Origin: Acidobacteriaceae bacterium | GTDB taxonomy: Bacteria > Acidobacteriota > Terriglobia > Terriglobales > Acidobacteriaceae | Reading direction: 5' to 3' | DNA: 8,941 bases | Assembly: GCA_027306745.1 (NCBI GenBank) | Contig: DAHUZD010000350.1 | Coordinates: forward strand, 1 to 8,941 | Part shown: piece after piece, positions 1 to 5,639 of the stretch | How positions within the stretch are numbered: position 1 is the stretch's first letter | Layout: each line of letters starts with the position of its first letter | The notes under the pieces: model-generated | Told to the model about the DNA's origin: nothing | The model's input: the letters and a program-made list of their open reading frames with translations, nothing else | The model's database searches: none | Program-made: the position numbers and the translations under genes

Positions 1-405
1 AATGACCCGTGCGAAGGCGCGCGCCCCACCCAGCAGATCGTCATCGCGGTTCACGCTGGTAATGACAGCGTGCTTCAGTTCCAGCTTGGCAATGGCCTCA
101 GCCACGCGGCGCGGCTCGTCGAAATCGATCGGCTCCGGCCGGCCCTTCGGCACAGCGCAAAAACCGCAGCGGCGCGTACATAGATTGCCCAGCATCATAA
201 AGGTGGCCGTTTTGTGGTTCCAGCACTCGCCGATGTTGGGGCAATGGGCGCTTTCGCAGACCGTGTGCAGGTTCAGATCGCGGGCCAGCTTTTTCAGGTT
301 GTGATACGTCTCGCCCATCGGAGCGCGGGCCTTCAACCACTCCGGCTTGGCCGCGGGGCGCTTGGGTGAAAGATCGATCTGGATCAGGTCGGCAGCGGTA
401 GCCAT
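1..405 (-). CDS. lipA: Lipoyl synthase, N-terminal part (partial, runs off left edge)
   Basis: Radical-SAM enzyme that inserts two sulfurs into the octanoyl group carried on lipoate-dependent enzymes, such as the E2 subunits of 2-oxoacid dehydrogenases; cytoplasmic. The 135 codons present read without a stop from ATG at 403-405 to the window edge. Two diagnostic cysteine motifs are visible. The auxiliary-cluster motif C-x4-C-x5-C is CESAHCPNIGEC, about residues 53-64. The radical-SAM motif C-x3-C-x2-C is CTRRCGFC, about residues 80-87. A typical following block (ITSVNRDD, then GGARAF) is also present. The stretch after RDD reads DLLGGA where the E. coli enzyme has LRDGGA, a modest variation of equal length. 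A weak Shine-Dalgarno (AAAGG, about 5 nt from the ATG) and a TACAAT box just upstream support this start and a separate promoter. The C-terminal two-thirds lie outside the window. Confidence 0.96.
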   Translation of the reverse strand, partial: MATAADLIQIDLSPKRPAAKPEWLKARAPMGETYHNLKKLARDLNLHTVCESAHCPNIGECWNHKTATFMMLGNLCTRRCGFCAVPKGRPEPIDFDEPRRVAEAIAKLELKHAVITSVNRDDDLLGGARAFARVI

Positions 406-416
406 GACAACCTTTT

Positions 417-422
417 ATTGTA
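417..422 (-). promoter_or_regulatory. Candidate -10 box of lipA
   Basis: On the minus strand TACAAT (in the context CGCTACAATAAAAGG) ends 11 nt before the lipA ATG. A -10 at this place would start transcription only a few nt before the ATG, giving a very short leader. No good -35 hexamer is seen 16-18 nt upstream. The same GCTACAAT string occurs before folP in this window. Confidence 0.45.
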
Positions 423-562
423 GCGGTCGCGGCCTTTTTCTGGAATCGAACACGCAGCGTGGCTCAATCGCCGTACACCGCCACAGGGCATCATGACCAA
501 ACCATCTTGGCATGAAACGGCGCGCGTCAGCCAACCGCAACCAATTTCATCTTTTCCACATC

Positions 563-1414
563 TCACCGCGTGGAGAGCCACCAGCCTTGGCCGTGGAACC
601 AGCAATGATCCTCCGGCGCATCATTGCGGTGGAGCGACTTGACTTGAGGCCAAGTGCCGCTGCGAAAGGCCTCTGTCAGCCGCGCCGCTGTGGACTCGTC
701 TTGCGCTCCCATGCAGGGAACAAACCGCGCCTGAACCAAAAACTGCGCCGAGTACGCACCGCTCTCCTGCTTGGCGACCAACAGCAGCGCGCCCACGCCT
801 TCCGCCGGCGCCAGCGGAAACAGCAGTCGTCCATTGGGCCGCAGCGCATCCAGCCACAAAGCCAGCGGAGCGCTGGCACCCGCGTTCACGTAAATTTTGT
901 CGCAGGCAGGCAGCGGCCCCTCAGCACCAGAGCGGGCATGCACGGTTACGGAAGCAAAACCGGAGAGATTTTTCTGCGCACGCTGCGCCAAATCCAAATC
1001 GATCTCATACGCATCCACCACGCCCTCGGTACCAGCCAGCTTGGCCAGCACCGTGGTGTAGTAGCCGCTGCCCGCGCCGATGTGCACAATGCGGTCGCCC
1101 ATTTGCGGCGCCAGTGCGGCCAGGCAAAAGGCATGCAGAATGGGCTGGCCATTGTTCAGCGGCTCGTCCCGCCCCAAGGAAACCACAATGTCCTGATACA
1201 GAAACGCGGGATCGTCCGAGGGAATTTCGATGTAACCCATCGGCGTGTAGACCTTCCACGGCAACGGGCCAACGAATTGTTCGCGCGGCGTGGATGCCAG
1301 CGCTGCTTCCAGCGCGCTGCCGGGCGCTATACCCGCGCTGGCCGTCACTAACCGGGCAAAAAATGAACGGTGCGCCTGAATGCGCGCGTTGAACTCGGTC
1401 TGCTCGCGTTCCAT
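563..1414 (-). CDS. PCMT-like SAM-dependent methyltransferase (protein-L-isoaspartate O-methyltransferase family)
   Basis: A 283-residue protein with a class I SAM-binding fold like that of protein-L-isoaspartate O-methyltransferases, which methylate damaged (isomerised) aspartates. The SAM-binding motif I is VHIGAGSGYYTTVLA, about residues 110-124. An acidic motif follows (DAYEID, about 134-139), then DKIYVNAGA (about 172-180) and LRPNGRLLFPL (about 191-201), all matching PCMT landmarks. The region preceding motif I reads NNGQPILHA (about 87-95), where classical PCMTs have a T-I-S-x-P type motif, so the usual active-site Ser is absent and the substrate may differ. The N-terminal REQFVGPLPWKV and the tail after residue 215 go beyond the short classical enzyme (about 210 residues). 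The start has a strong Shine-Dalgarno, GGAGGAG, about 5 nt before the ATG. It lies 47 nt after the upstream membrane-protein gene and is probably co-transcribed with it. Family assignment is firm; exact substrate is not. Confidence 0.85.
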   Translation of the reverse strand: MEREQTEFNARIQAHRSFFARLVTASAGIAPGSALEAALASTPREQFVGPLPWKVYTPMGYIEIPSDDPAFLYQDIVVSLGRDEPLNNGQPILHAFCLAALAPQMGDRIVHIGAGSGYYTTVLAKLAGTEGVVDAYEIDLDLAQRAQKNLSGFASVTVHARSGAEGPLPACDKIYVNAGASAPLALWLDALRPNGRLLFPLAPAEGVGALLLVAKQESGAYSAQFLVQARFVPCMGAQDESTAARLTEAFRSGTWPQVKSLHRNDAPEDHCWFHGQGWWLSTR

Positions 1415-1461
1415 TGTGCTCCTCCAACGTGGTCGGGCGTACAGGTTCCGCTAACAAAGAG

Positions 1462-1896
1462 TTACCGCAGTCGTCGCAAAATCTGCGGGCGGATCAGATA
1501 AAAGAAGAAGACAAAGTTCACCAGCGTCAGCACCCAGTACTGCGACATGTGGTAGCGCAACATGCTGTAGACGCCGAAGGTGCTCGACAAAAAGGCCGCG
1601 GCCAGTGCTAGCGCCCAACCCCAACGGCGCAGGCGCAGCAGGCCCAGGCCCGCCAAGGCCAGCAGCGTAGCGATGGCCAGCACAGCCAGACGCGTGGAGT
1701 GGCCAGAGAACTGCCCCTTGAAAACACCCGCCACGCCGATCAACGACTCTACCAGTAGCCATAGCGCAATGGCGGCCACGCCGGGCAGCGCGGTGGACTG
1801 GGTTGGCGTATCCGTTGCGGTCGGCTCTGTGGACTCTGTTTCCTCAGCGGCGTTCATGCCGGGGTTCTGCGAATTGGTGGAGTTGTGTGTGCTCAT
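1462..1896 (-). CDS. Small four-helix integral membrane protein, function unknown
   Basis: I do not recognise a named family. The 144-residue product has a polar, Ser/Thr/Glu-rich N-terminus (residues 1-36), then four predicted hydrophobic helices at about 39-59, 69-87, 93-111 and 119-135, and a short Arg-rich end (RRLR). The arrangement suggests an inner-membrane protein with a disordered N-terminal tail. Its ATG (1894-1896) overlaps the stop of the upstream cytochrome gene as ATGA. There is no good Shine-Dalgarno of its own, so translation is probably coupled to the cytochrome. The PCMT-like gene follows 47 nt downstream. The coupling suggests, as inference only, a role next to the cytochrome in the membrane. 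Confidence 0.8.
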   Translation of the reverse strand: MSTHNSTNSQNPGMNAAEETESTEPTATDTPTQSTALPGVAAIALWLLVESLIGVAGVFKGQFSGHSTRLAVLAIATLLALAGLGLLRLRRWGWALALAAAFLSSTFGVYSMLRYHMSQYWVLTLVNFVFFFYLIRPQILRRLR

Positions 1897-2315
1897 CGCG
1901 TGTGCAGATAGGCCAGCAACGCCTGCATCTGCTCTTCGTTGAAATCGTTGCCGAAGGCGGGCATCATATTGCGGCCATGTTCGATCACGGAACGAACGCG
2001 GTCATCATTCGCCGGTGCGCCACTGGGCAGATACGGCTGTTTGTAGAGCGCCTGCAGGCCCGGCCCATGCAGCGCGCGCGTGGAGTTGGCGTTGTGGCAG
2101 CGGGCGCAGTTGGCGTGGAAGATCACATGGCCCTGCCGTTCCACCGGCGTGAGCTGGTCCAACGGCTTGGAGGGCGGAAGACTGCGGCAACCGGCAGCGA
2201 TCAGCACAAGTGCACACGCCGCTGCACCCAGCCGAGCCATTGCGCTGAGCCATGCCATCGCGCTTGCCCGTGCAAACTGTCTGTCTGGATTTCTTTTACC
2301 CGCGCGAATCTGCAA
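1893..2315 (-). CDS. Small c-type cytochrome, probable lipoprotein
   Basis: A monohaem class I cytochrome c, presumably an electron carrier on the periplasmic side. The haem-binding motif CARCH is at about residues 70-74 and the likely axial Met is in NMMPAFG (Met117 or Met118). The spacing and the C-terminal helix (FNEEQMQALLAYLHTR) fit a small cytochrome c domain of about 80 residues. An N-terminal hydrophobic stretch ends in IAAGC (Cys43), resembling a lipobox, so the protein is probably lipid-anchored. The start is uncertain. TTG at 2313-2315 has GGAG 4 nt upstream. ATG at 2256-2258 (Met20) gives a more ordinary signal-peptide length but has no clear ribosome site. The stop overlaps the start of the downstream membrane-protein gene, and the upstream DUF6526 gene ends 39 nt before the TTG. 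Confidence 0.9.
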   Translation of the reverse strand: MQIRAGKRNPDRQFARASAMAWLSAMARLGAAACALVLIAAGCRSLPPSKPLDQLTPVERQGHVIFHANCARCHNANSTRALHGPGLQALYKQPYLPSGAPANDDRVRSVIEHGRNMMPAFGNDFNEEQMQALLAYLHTR

Positions 2316-2354
2316 AGCTCCGGCTCTCCTGCCTCCACTATAAGCCGCGCACAG

Positions 2355-2792
2355 TTAGACGCGAAAGTGATCTGCGCGCCAGTTCTGAATGGCCTGCTTG
2401 ATCTGCTTCTGCGTCAACTTCTCTTGCAGTGTGCGCGCCACCAGCGCTGGAATCTCTGCGTCCGAGGCAAAGCGCAGACCGACAAGTTGTCTCTCGCTCA
2501 ACTCCCCAATGCGGGCGCGTAATGGCTCTTGCAGCAATGTGCTCAGGCGCAGCCGCTCTTCAAGGCGAATGACGCGATCCTGAGCCTTCAGCGCATAGCG
2601 ACGCGCGGTACCAATCATCAGAATGAAGACGAAGGCCAGCAGGGCCAGCCATCCACTCCATAGATTCGGATGGTGCGCAAAGTGCACCAGCGTGGCGATC
2701 CAGTTGATGAGCAGCACCGGAACCATGAAGTAATGAAATGCGGGATCGAAGCGCACGTGGTTGGCGTAGTTCTGTGGCTTGGTTTGAGACAC
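2355..2792 (-). CDS. DUF6526-type membrane protein
   Basis: A 145-residue protein that I match from memory to the DUF6526 family, based on the N-terminal QNYANHVRFDPAFHYF block, two membrane helices (about residues 20-39 and 46-62) and a charged cytoplasmic tail. The tail (about 70-142) is rich in Arg, Glu, Leu and Gln, looks helical with coiled-coil character, and contains the RLEERLRL and RIGELSERQLVGLRFASD segments. No catalytic motif is visible and the function of the family is not known to me. The start is GTG (2790-2792) with GGAG about 7 nt upstream. It appears to be the first gene of the leftward cluster leading into the cytochrome gene, 39 nt away. Confidence 0.82.
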   Translation of the reverse strand: MSQTKPQNYANHVRFDPAFHYFMVPVLLINWIATLVHFAHHPNLWSGWLALLAFVFILMIGTARRYALKAQDRVIRLEERLRLSTLLQEPLRARIGELSERQLVGLRFASDAEIPALVARTLQEKLTQKQIKQAIQNWRADHFRV

Positions 2793-2825
2793 TGCAATTC
2801 TCCGAGCGAAAAGTCGCGCAGCCTA

Positions 2826-2855
2826 AGAATGCTCCACACTCTTGCTGCATTGCAA
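2826..2855 (-). promoter_or_regulatory. Weak candidate promoter for the DUF6526-cytochrome cluster
   Basis: On the minus strand TTGCAA (2855-2850) is followed after 18 nt by CATTCT (2831-2826), leaving a leader of about 25 nt to the GTG start with its GGAG. Both hexamers are imperfect. The 114-nt gap after the DacB gene makes an independent promoter plausible, but read-through cannot be excluded because no leftward terminator is evident. Confidence 0.25.
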
Positions 2856-2906
2856 GAAATTTTTTGAAGAATGCCCCTGCATCCGCTTCGCTCTGAGTCG
2901 GTCGGC

Positions 2907-4532
2907 TCAGTTGGCTGCGGCGATGGCGGCCACAATGGCATCCATCGTGCGCGCAGCCTCTGGGGAGCCATCAGCGGTTTTGGCGTCGGGACGTTCATCA
3001 TTGCAGAGAATAGAGAAGGCGATCATTTTGCCGCTGCGCGCGCGCACATAGCCGCTCAATGCGGAGACCTCGCGCAGCGTTCCCGTCTTGGCGAAGACGC
3101 GGCCCTGCAGCGGCGTGCGGAAGAATCGACCCGCCAACGATCCATCCACACCGCCCACAGGCAGCGTGGAGCGGAACTGTGCACCCCAAGGCTGCGCGGC
3201 CACGTACCTCAACAATTGCGTGAAGGCGCGCGGCGTAATGCGATCCTGCGTGGACATGCCAGAGCCATCATAGAAAAAGAAGTCCTGCGACGGTACGCCC
3301 GCATTCAGCAGAAATTGGCGCACCACACGTGCACCTTGCGCAAAGGAGCCATCCAATCCATATTGGCGACCCAGCAGACGCAGCATCAGCTCCGCGTGCA
3401 GATTTTGGCTGGCCTTGTTTGTGACGGTAATCTCCTCGCGCAAGGGAACGGAGGTATGCGTGGCCAGCACAACATCGCCTTGCGGCAACGGTGCAGCGCG
3501 CAGCGGCTCTCGCGCAGGAAGCTCTGTCGGCAGCGTGACAGGCGTGCGCTGCTCAGCGGAAAAATGTTCGGCGTCGATGGAGAGCCGATGCCGCGCGACG
3601 GCCGCGCCCTCAACACGCACACCCCGCGCCAGCAGCATCTGGCGAAAGACGCTGGCGGCAAACTCCGCAGGGTCTTCGATGGCCAAAGCATAATGCTTGC
3701 CGGCGCTGAAGCTGGGCAGCGTACCAAACAGACGCACCGTTTTCGATCCCGGTTGCCGGTCCACACCCAGCGCAGGCTGCTCGCCTGCAGTGCGCGCCGA
3801 GTTTTCCAACACGTAGTCGCCGCCCGCCTCTGGGGGATTCCAAATCGCAGTCACTGGATCGCCCGCATGTTCGCCGGGAAAAACATTCAGATACACGGCG
3901 TTGTCGTTGATGGTGAGCGCAGAGACAGGCGCGCCGTAGCCCCAGGTCAGATCGTCCCATACCCAGCCGGAGCCGTAGCGCTCATCGGGAAAGGCCGTGT
4001 CGTCACCAACCACATTGCCCGTAACCACGCGCAAGCCATGCTGCACCACTTGATCGGCCAGCGCCTCCAGCGCAGCCAGCGGCGCAGCGGGCCGCTCGGT
4101 GTGCAGCGCGTAGGGATAGGTTCGGCCAGAGAGTGTGGCATCGCCGTTGCCTTGAAAAATCAGATCCCCGTGCAGCACGCCATGCGCATCGATGGCTCCC
4201 TGCGCCAGCACGCGCGTCACCGGCTTGGCCTGCGGCCCCAGTAGAGCCAAGGCCGCCGCCGTGGTGCACAGCTTGGCATTCGAAGCCGGAGCAAACAACT
4301 GCGCATCATTCTTTGCGTACACCACACGGCCATCGAGTGTGGTTACGGAGATGCCCCAATGGGCCTGCGCCAAATCCGGTGCAGCGAGCAACGCATCAAT
4401 GCGGCGCGCCAACTGCGGCGGTGCAGGCGTTGTGGCCGGGTGTGGCGCGGCAGACAAGGCCGGCTCAGCGCAGAGCGTGGCGGCGATTCCCAACGGCAGC
4501 AGTAACCAAGTGCGCGGCGACAGGCAAGGCAT
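2907..4532 (-). CDS. dacB: D-alanyl-D-alanine carboxypeptidase/endopeptidase (PBP4/DacB family, peptidase S13)
   Basis: A 541-residue periplasmic low-molecular-mass penicillin-binding protein that trims or cleaves cross-links in peptidoglycan peptides. All three active-site motifs of the family are present: S-x-x-K as PASNAKL (Ser84, Lys87), S-x-N as SQN (Ser375-Asn377), and K-T-G as FAKTGTL (Lys482-Gly484). Other family landmarks are GNGDATLSGRTYP (about 128-140), the WDDLTWGYGAPVSALTINDN block (about 192-211), YDGSGMS (about 421-427) and LPVGGVDGSLAGRF (about 457-470). A long insert between the first two motifs, typical of S13 enzymes, is present. Residues 1-28 form a signal peptide with a hydrophobic core (TWLLLPLGIAATL) and probable cleavage near ALSA-AP. 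The ATG has a TACACT box 7 nt upstream and no Shine-Dalgarno, suggesting a leaderless mRNA. It is divergent from folP. Confidence 0.96.
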   Translation of the reverse strand: MPCLSPRTWLLLPLGIAATLCAEPALSAAPHPATTPAPPQLARRIDALLAAPDLAQAHWGISVTTLDGRVVYAKNDAQLFAPASNAKLCTTAAALALLGPQAKPVTRVLAQGAIDAHGVLHGDLIFQGNGDATLSGRTYPYALHTERPAAPLAALEALADQVVQHGLRVVTGNVVGDDTAFPDERYGSGWVWDDLTWGYGAPVSALTINDNAVYLNVFPGEHAGDPVTAIWNPPEAGGDYVLENSARTAGEQPALGVDRQPGSKTVRLFGTLPSFSAGKHYALAIEDPAEFAASVFRQMLLARGVRVEGAAVARHRLSIDAEHFSAEQRTPVTLPTELPAREPLRAAPLPQGDVVLATHTSVPLREEITVTNKASQNLHAELMLRLLGRQYGLDGSFAQGARVVRQFLLNAGVPSQDFFFYDGSGMSTQDRITPRAFTQLLRYVAAQPWGAQFRSTLPVGGVDGSLAGRFFRTPLQGRVFAKTGTLREVSALSGYVRARSGKMIAFSILCNDERPDAKTADGSPEAARTMDAIVAAIAAAN

Positions 4533-4539
4533 CGCCGCG

Positions 4540-4545
4540 AGTGTA
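4540..4545 (-). promoter_or_regulatory. Candidate -10 box of dacB, leaderless arrangement
   Basis: On the minus strand TACACT (context GTGCTACACTCGCGGCG) ends 7 nt before the dacB ATG. Transcription starting at the usual distance would begin at or next to the ATG. No Shine-Dalgarno is visible and the -35 position has no recognisable hexamer. Confidence 0.5.
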
Positions 4546-4581
4546 GCACGCGCGTTGCCGGTTCTTCGCTGACCACCCAGC

Positions 4582-4587
4582 TACAAT
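4582..4587 (+). promoter_or_regulatory. Candidate -10 box of folP, leaderless arrangement
   Basis: TACAAT (context CAGCTACAATCGGGGC) ends 6 nt before the folP ATG at 4594, so the transcript would start at about the ATG itself. CGGGG in the gap is too close to serve as a ribosome site. No clear -35 is seen. It lies 36 nt from the dacB -10 box on the other strand, so the upstream halves of the two promoters overlap. Confidence 0.5.
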
Positions 4588-4593
4588 CGGGGC

Positions 4594-5517
4594 ATGAAGG
4601 ATGCGAGCAGCCTCGCACCGCGACCCACATTTGCATGGCGTTTGCGCAGTCGTGCGCTTCCACTGGGCGCACGCACCTACATTGCAGGTGTGCTGAACGT
4701 GACGCCGGATTCCTTCTCCGACGGCGGAAACTATCTGGCTCCAGCACAGGCAGTCGAACATGCGCACCGGATGCTCGACGCAGGCGCAGACATTTTGGAC
4801 ATTGGCGGGGAATCCACGCGACCCGGCGACCGTGAGCCGGTCTCAGCGCAGCAGGAGATCGACCGCGTGCTGCCGGTGATCGAGACTCTGCGCGCGCAGC
4901 GGCCCGACGTAATCCTCTCCATCGACACCTACAAAGCGCAAACGGCGCAAGCAGCAATCGAAGCAGGCGCGGAGATCGTCAACGACGTCAGCGGATTTTT
5001 GTGGGATGCGGAGATGGCCGCCACCTGCGCGCGTTTGCAGTGCGGTGTCGTTCTGATGCACGCACGCGGACGCATGTCAGAGTGGCGCAGTCTGCCCCCG
5101 TTGGCCGCACACGAGGTGCTCCCGATGATTGAGCGCGCACTGCGCGAACGAGTGCAGCAAGCGCTGGCCGCGGGCGTCGCGCGCGAACACATTGTTGTTG
5201 ATCCCGGCCTTGGCTTTGGCAAAAACTTTGAGGAGAACTATCCCGTGCTGGCCGGGCTGTCCAGCTTGCACACATTGGGCTATCCACTGCTGGTTGGCGC
5301 TTCGCGCAAATCTTTTCTGCTGCGCACGGCTGCGGATTGCATTCAGGACCATCCCGACCGCCGCGCCGAGGCCGCGTTGCACACCACGCTGGCCGCGCAC
5401 ACAGCAGCGATTCTGGCTGGGGCACATCTGCTGCGCGTGCATGATGTGGCCGCTGCGCGCCAAGCTGCCTCCGTTGCCGACGCGATCCGCGCCGCTGCGG
5501 ATGCCCAGCGCGACTGA
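4594..5517 (+). CDS. folP: Dihydropteroate synthase
   Basis: Condenses p-aminobenzoate with dihydropterin pyrophosphate to make dihydropteroate in folate synthesis; cytoplasmic, and the target of sulfonamides. The 307-residue TIM-barrel protein carries the full motif set in order: NVTPDSFSDGG (35-45), GGESTRPG (71-78), SIDTYK (109-114), NDVSG (130-134), DPGLGFGK (203-210), GASRKSF (235-241) and RVHDV (281-285). It is slightly longer than the usual 270-285 residues because of an N-terminal extension of about 25 residues before the first barrel strand and a short Ala-rich tail. The ATG at 4594 is supported by the nearby -10 box; no later start would keep the first motif with a good ribosome site. 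The gene stands alone, divergent from dacB and convergent with rmuC. Confidence 0.97.
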   Translation: MKDASSLAPRPTFAWRLRSRALPLGARTYIAGVLNVTPDSFSDGGNYLAPAQAVEHAHRMLDAGADILDIGGESTRPGDREPVSAQQEIDRVLPVIETLRAQRPDVILSIDTYKAQTAQAAIEAGAEIVNDVSGFLWDAEMAATCARLQCGVVLMHARGRMSEWRSLPPLAAHEVLPMIERALRERVQQALAAGVAREHIVVDPGLGFGKNFEENYPVLAGLSSLHTLGYPLLVGASRKSFLLRTAADCIQDHPDRRAEAALHTTLAAHTAAILAGAHLLRVHDVAAARQAASVADAIRAAADAQRD

Positions 5518-5522
5518 GGGAA

Positions 5523-5628
5523 TGGGTCATTCTGAGCGACCAACGGGAGCGAAGAATCCAGAGAGTTTTCTGCGCCTACAAAGCCCCATCCCTCTGGATT
5601 CTGTCGCATGCCTCCTCAGAATGACTCA
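5523..5628. repeat. Nested palindromic intergenic element
   Basis: The outer arms GTCATTCTGAG (5526-5536) and CTCAGAATGAC (5615-5625) are perfect reverse complements, and the pairing can be stretched three positions outward with one G-U. The inner arms GAATCCAGAG (5554-5563) and CTCTGGATTC (5592-5601) are also perfect, around a 28-nt loop. Between the arms GAGCGAAG and CTGTCGC are near-complementary. The element fills almost the whole gap between the folP stop (5517) and the rmuC stop (5640). As RNA from either strand it would fold into a long hairpin, so it may act as a bidirectional terminator or mRNA 3' end. No U-tract follows, so classical intrinsic termination is not shown. It resembles dispersed palindromes I associate with acidobacterial genomes. 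Only one copy is in this window. Confidence 0.8.
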
Positions 5629-5639
5629 AGACGCGGCGG

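Noticed and set aside
406..562. Possible small gene or terminator between the PCMT-like gene and lipA
   Set aside because: No convincing start with a ribosome site, no hairpin with a U-tract; only the lipA -10-like box is supported.
512..1351. 279-codon open frame on the plus strand opposite the PCMT-like gene
   Set aside because: It is antisense to a well-supported gene with a strong ribosome site; the translation is Arg/Gln-rich without domain features.
1803..2522. 239-codon open frame on the plus strand opposite the cytochrome cluster
   Set aside because: It crosses the boundaries of three genes with recognisable motifs on the other strand and shows no domain itself.
2840..2865. Hairpin TCTTGC/GCAAGA followed by A3T6 on the plus strand, terminator-like
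   Set aside because: The orientation would end a rightward transcript, but both flanking genes are read leftward, so there is nothing for it to terminate. The stem is also only 6 bp and AT-rich.
2893..2910. 7-bp hairpin (CTGAG/CTCAG core with tetraloop) at the dacB stop codon
   Set aside because: There is no U-tract after it in the leftward direction, so it does not qualify as an intrinsic terminator; it may be chance in coding sequence.
2871..4244. 457-codon open frame on the plus strand opposite dacB
   Set aside because: It is antisense to a gene with all three PBP4 active-site motifs; its translation is rich in Arg, Gln and His with no recognisable domain, as expected for a mirror frame in GC-rich coding DNA.
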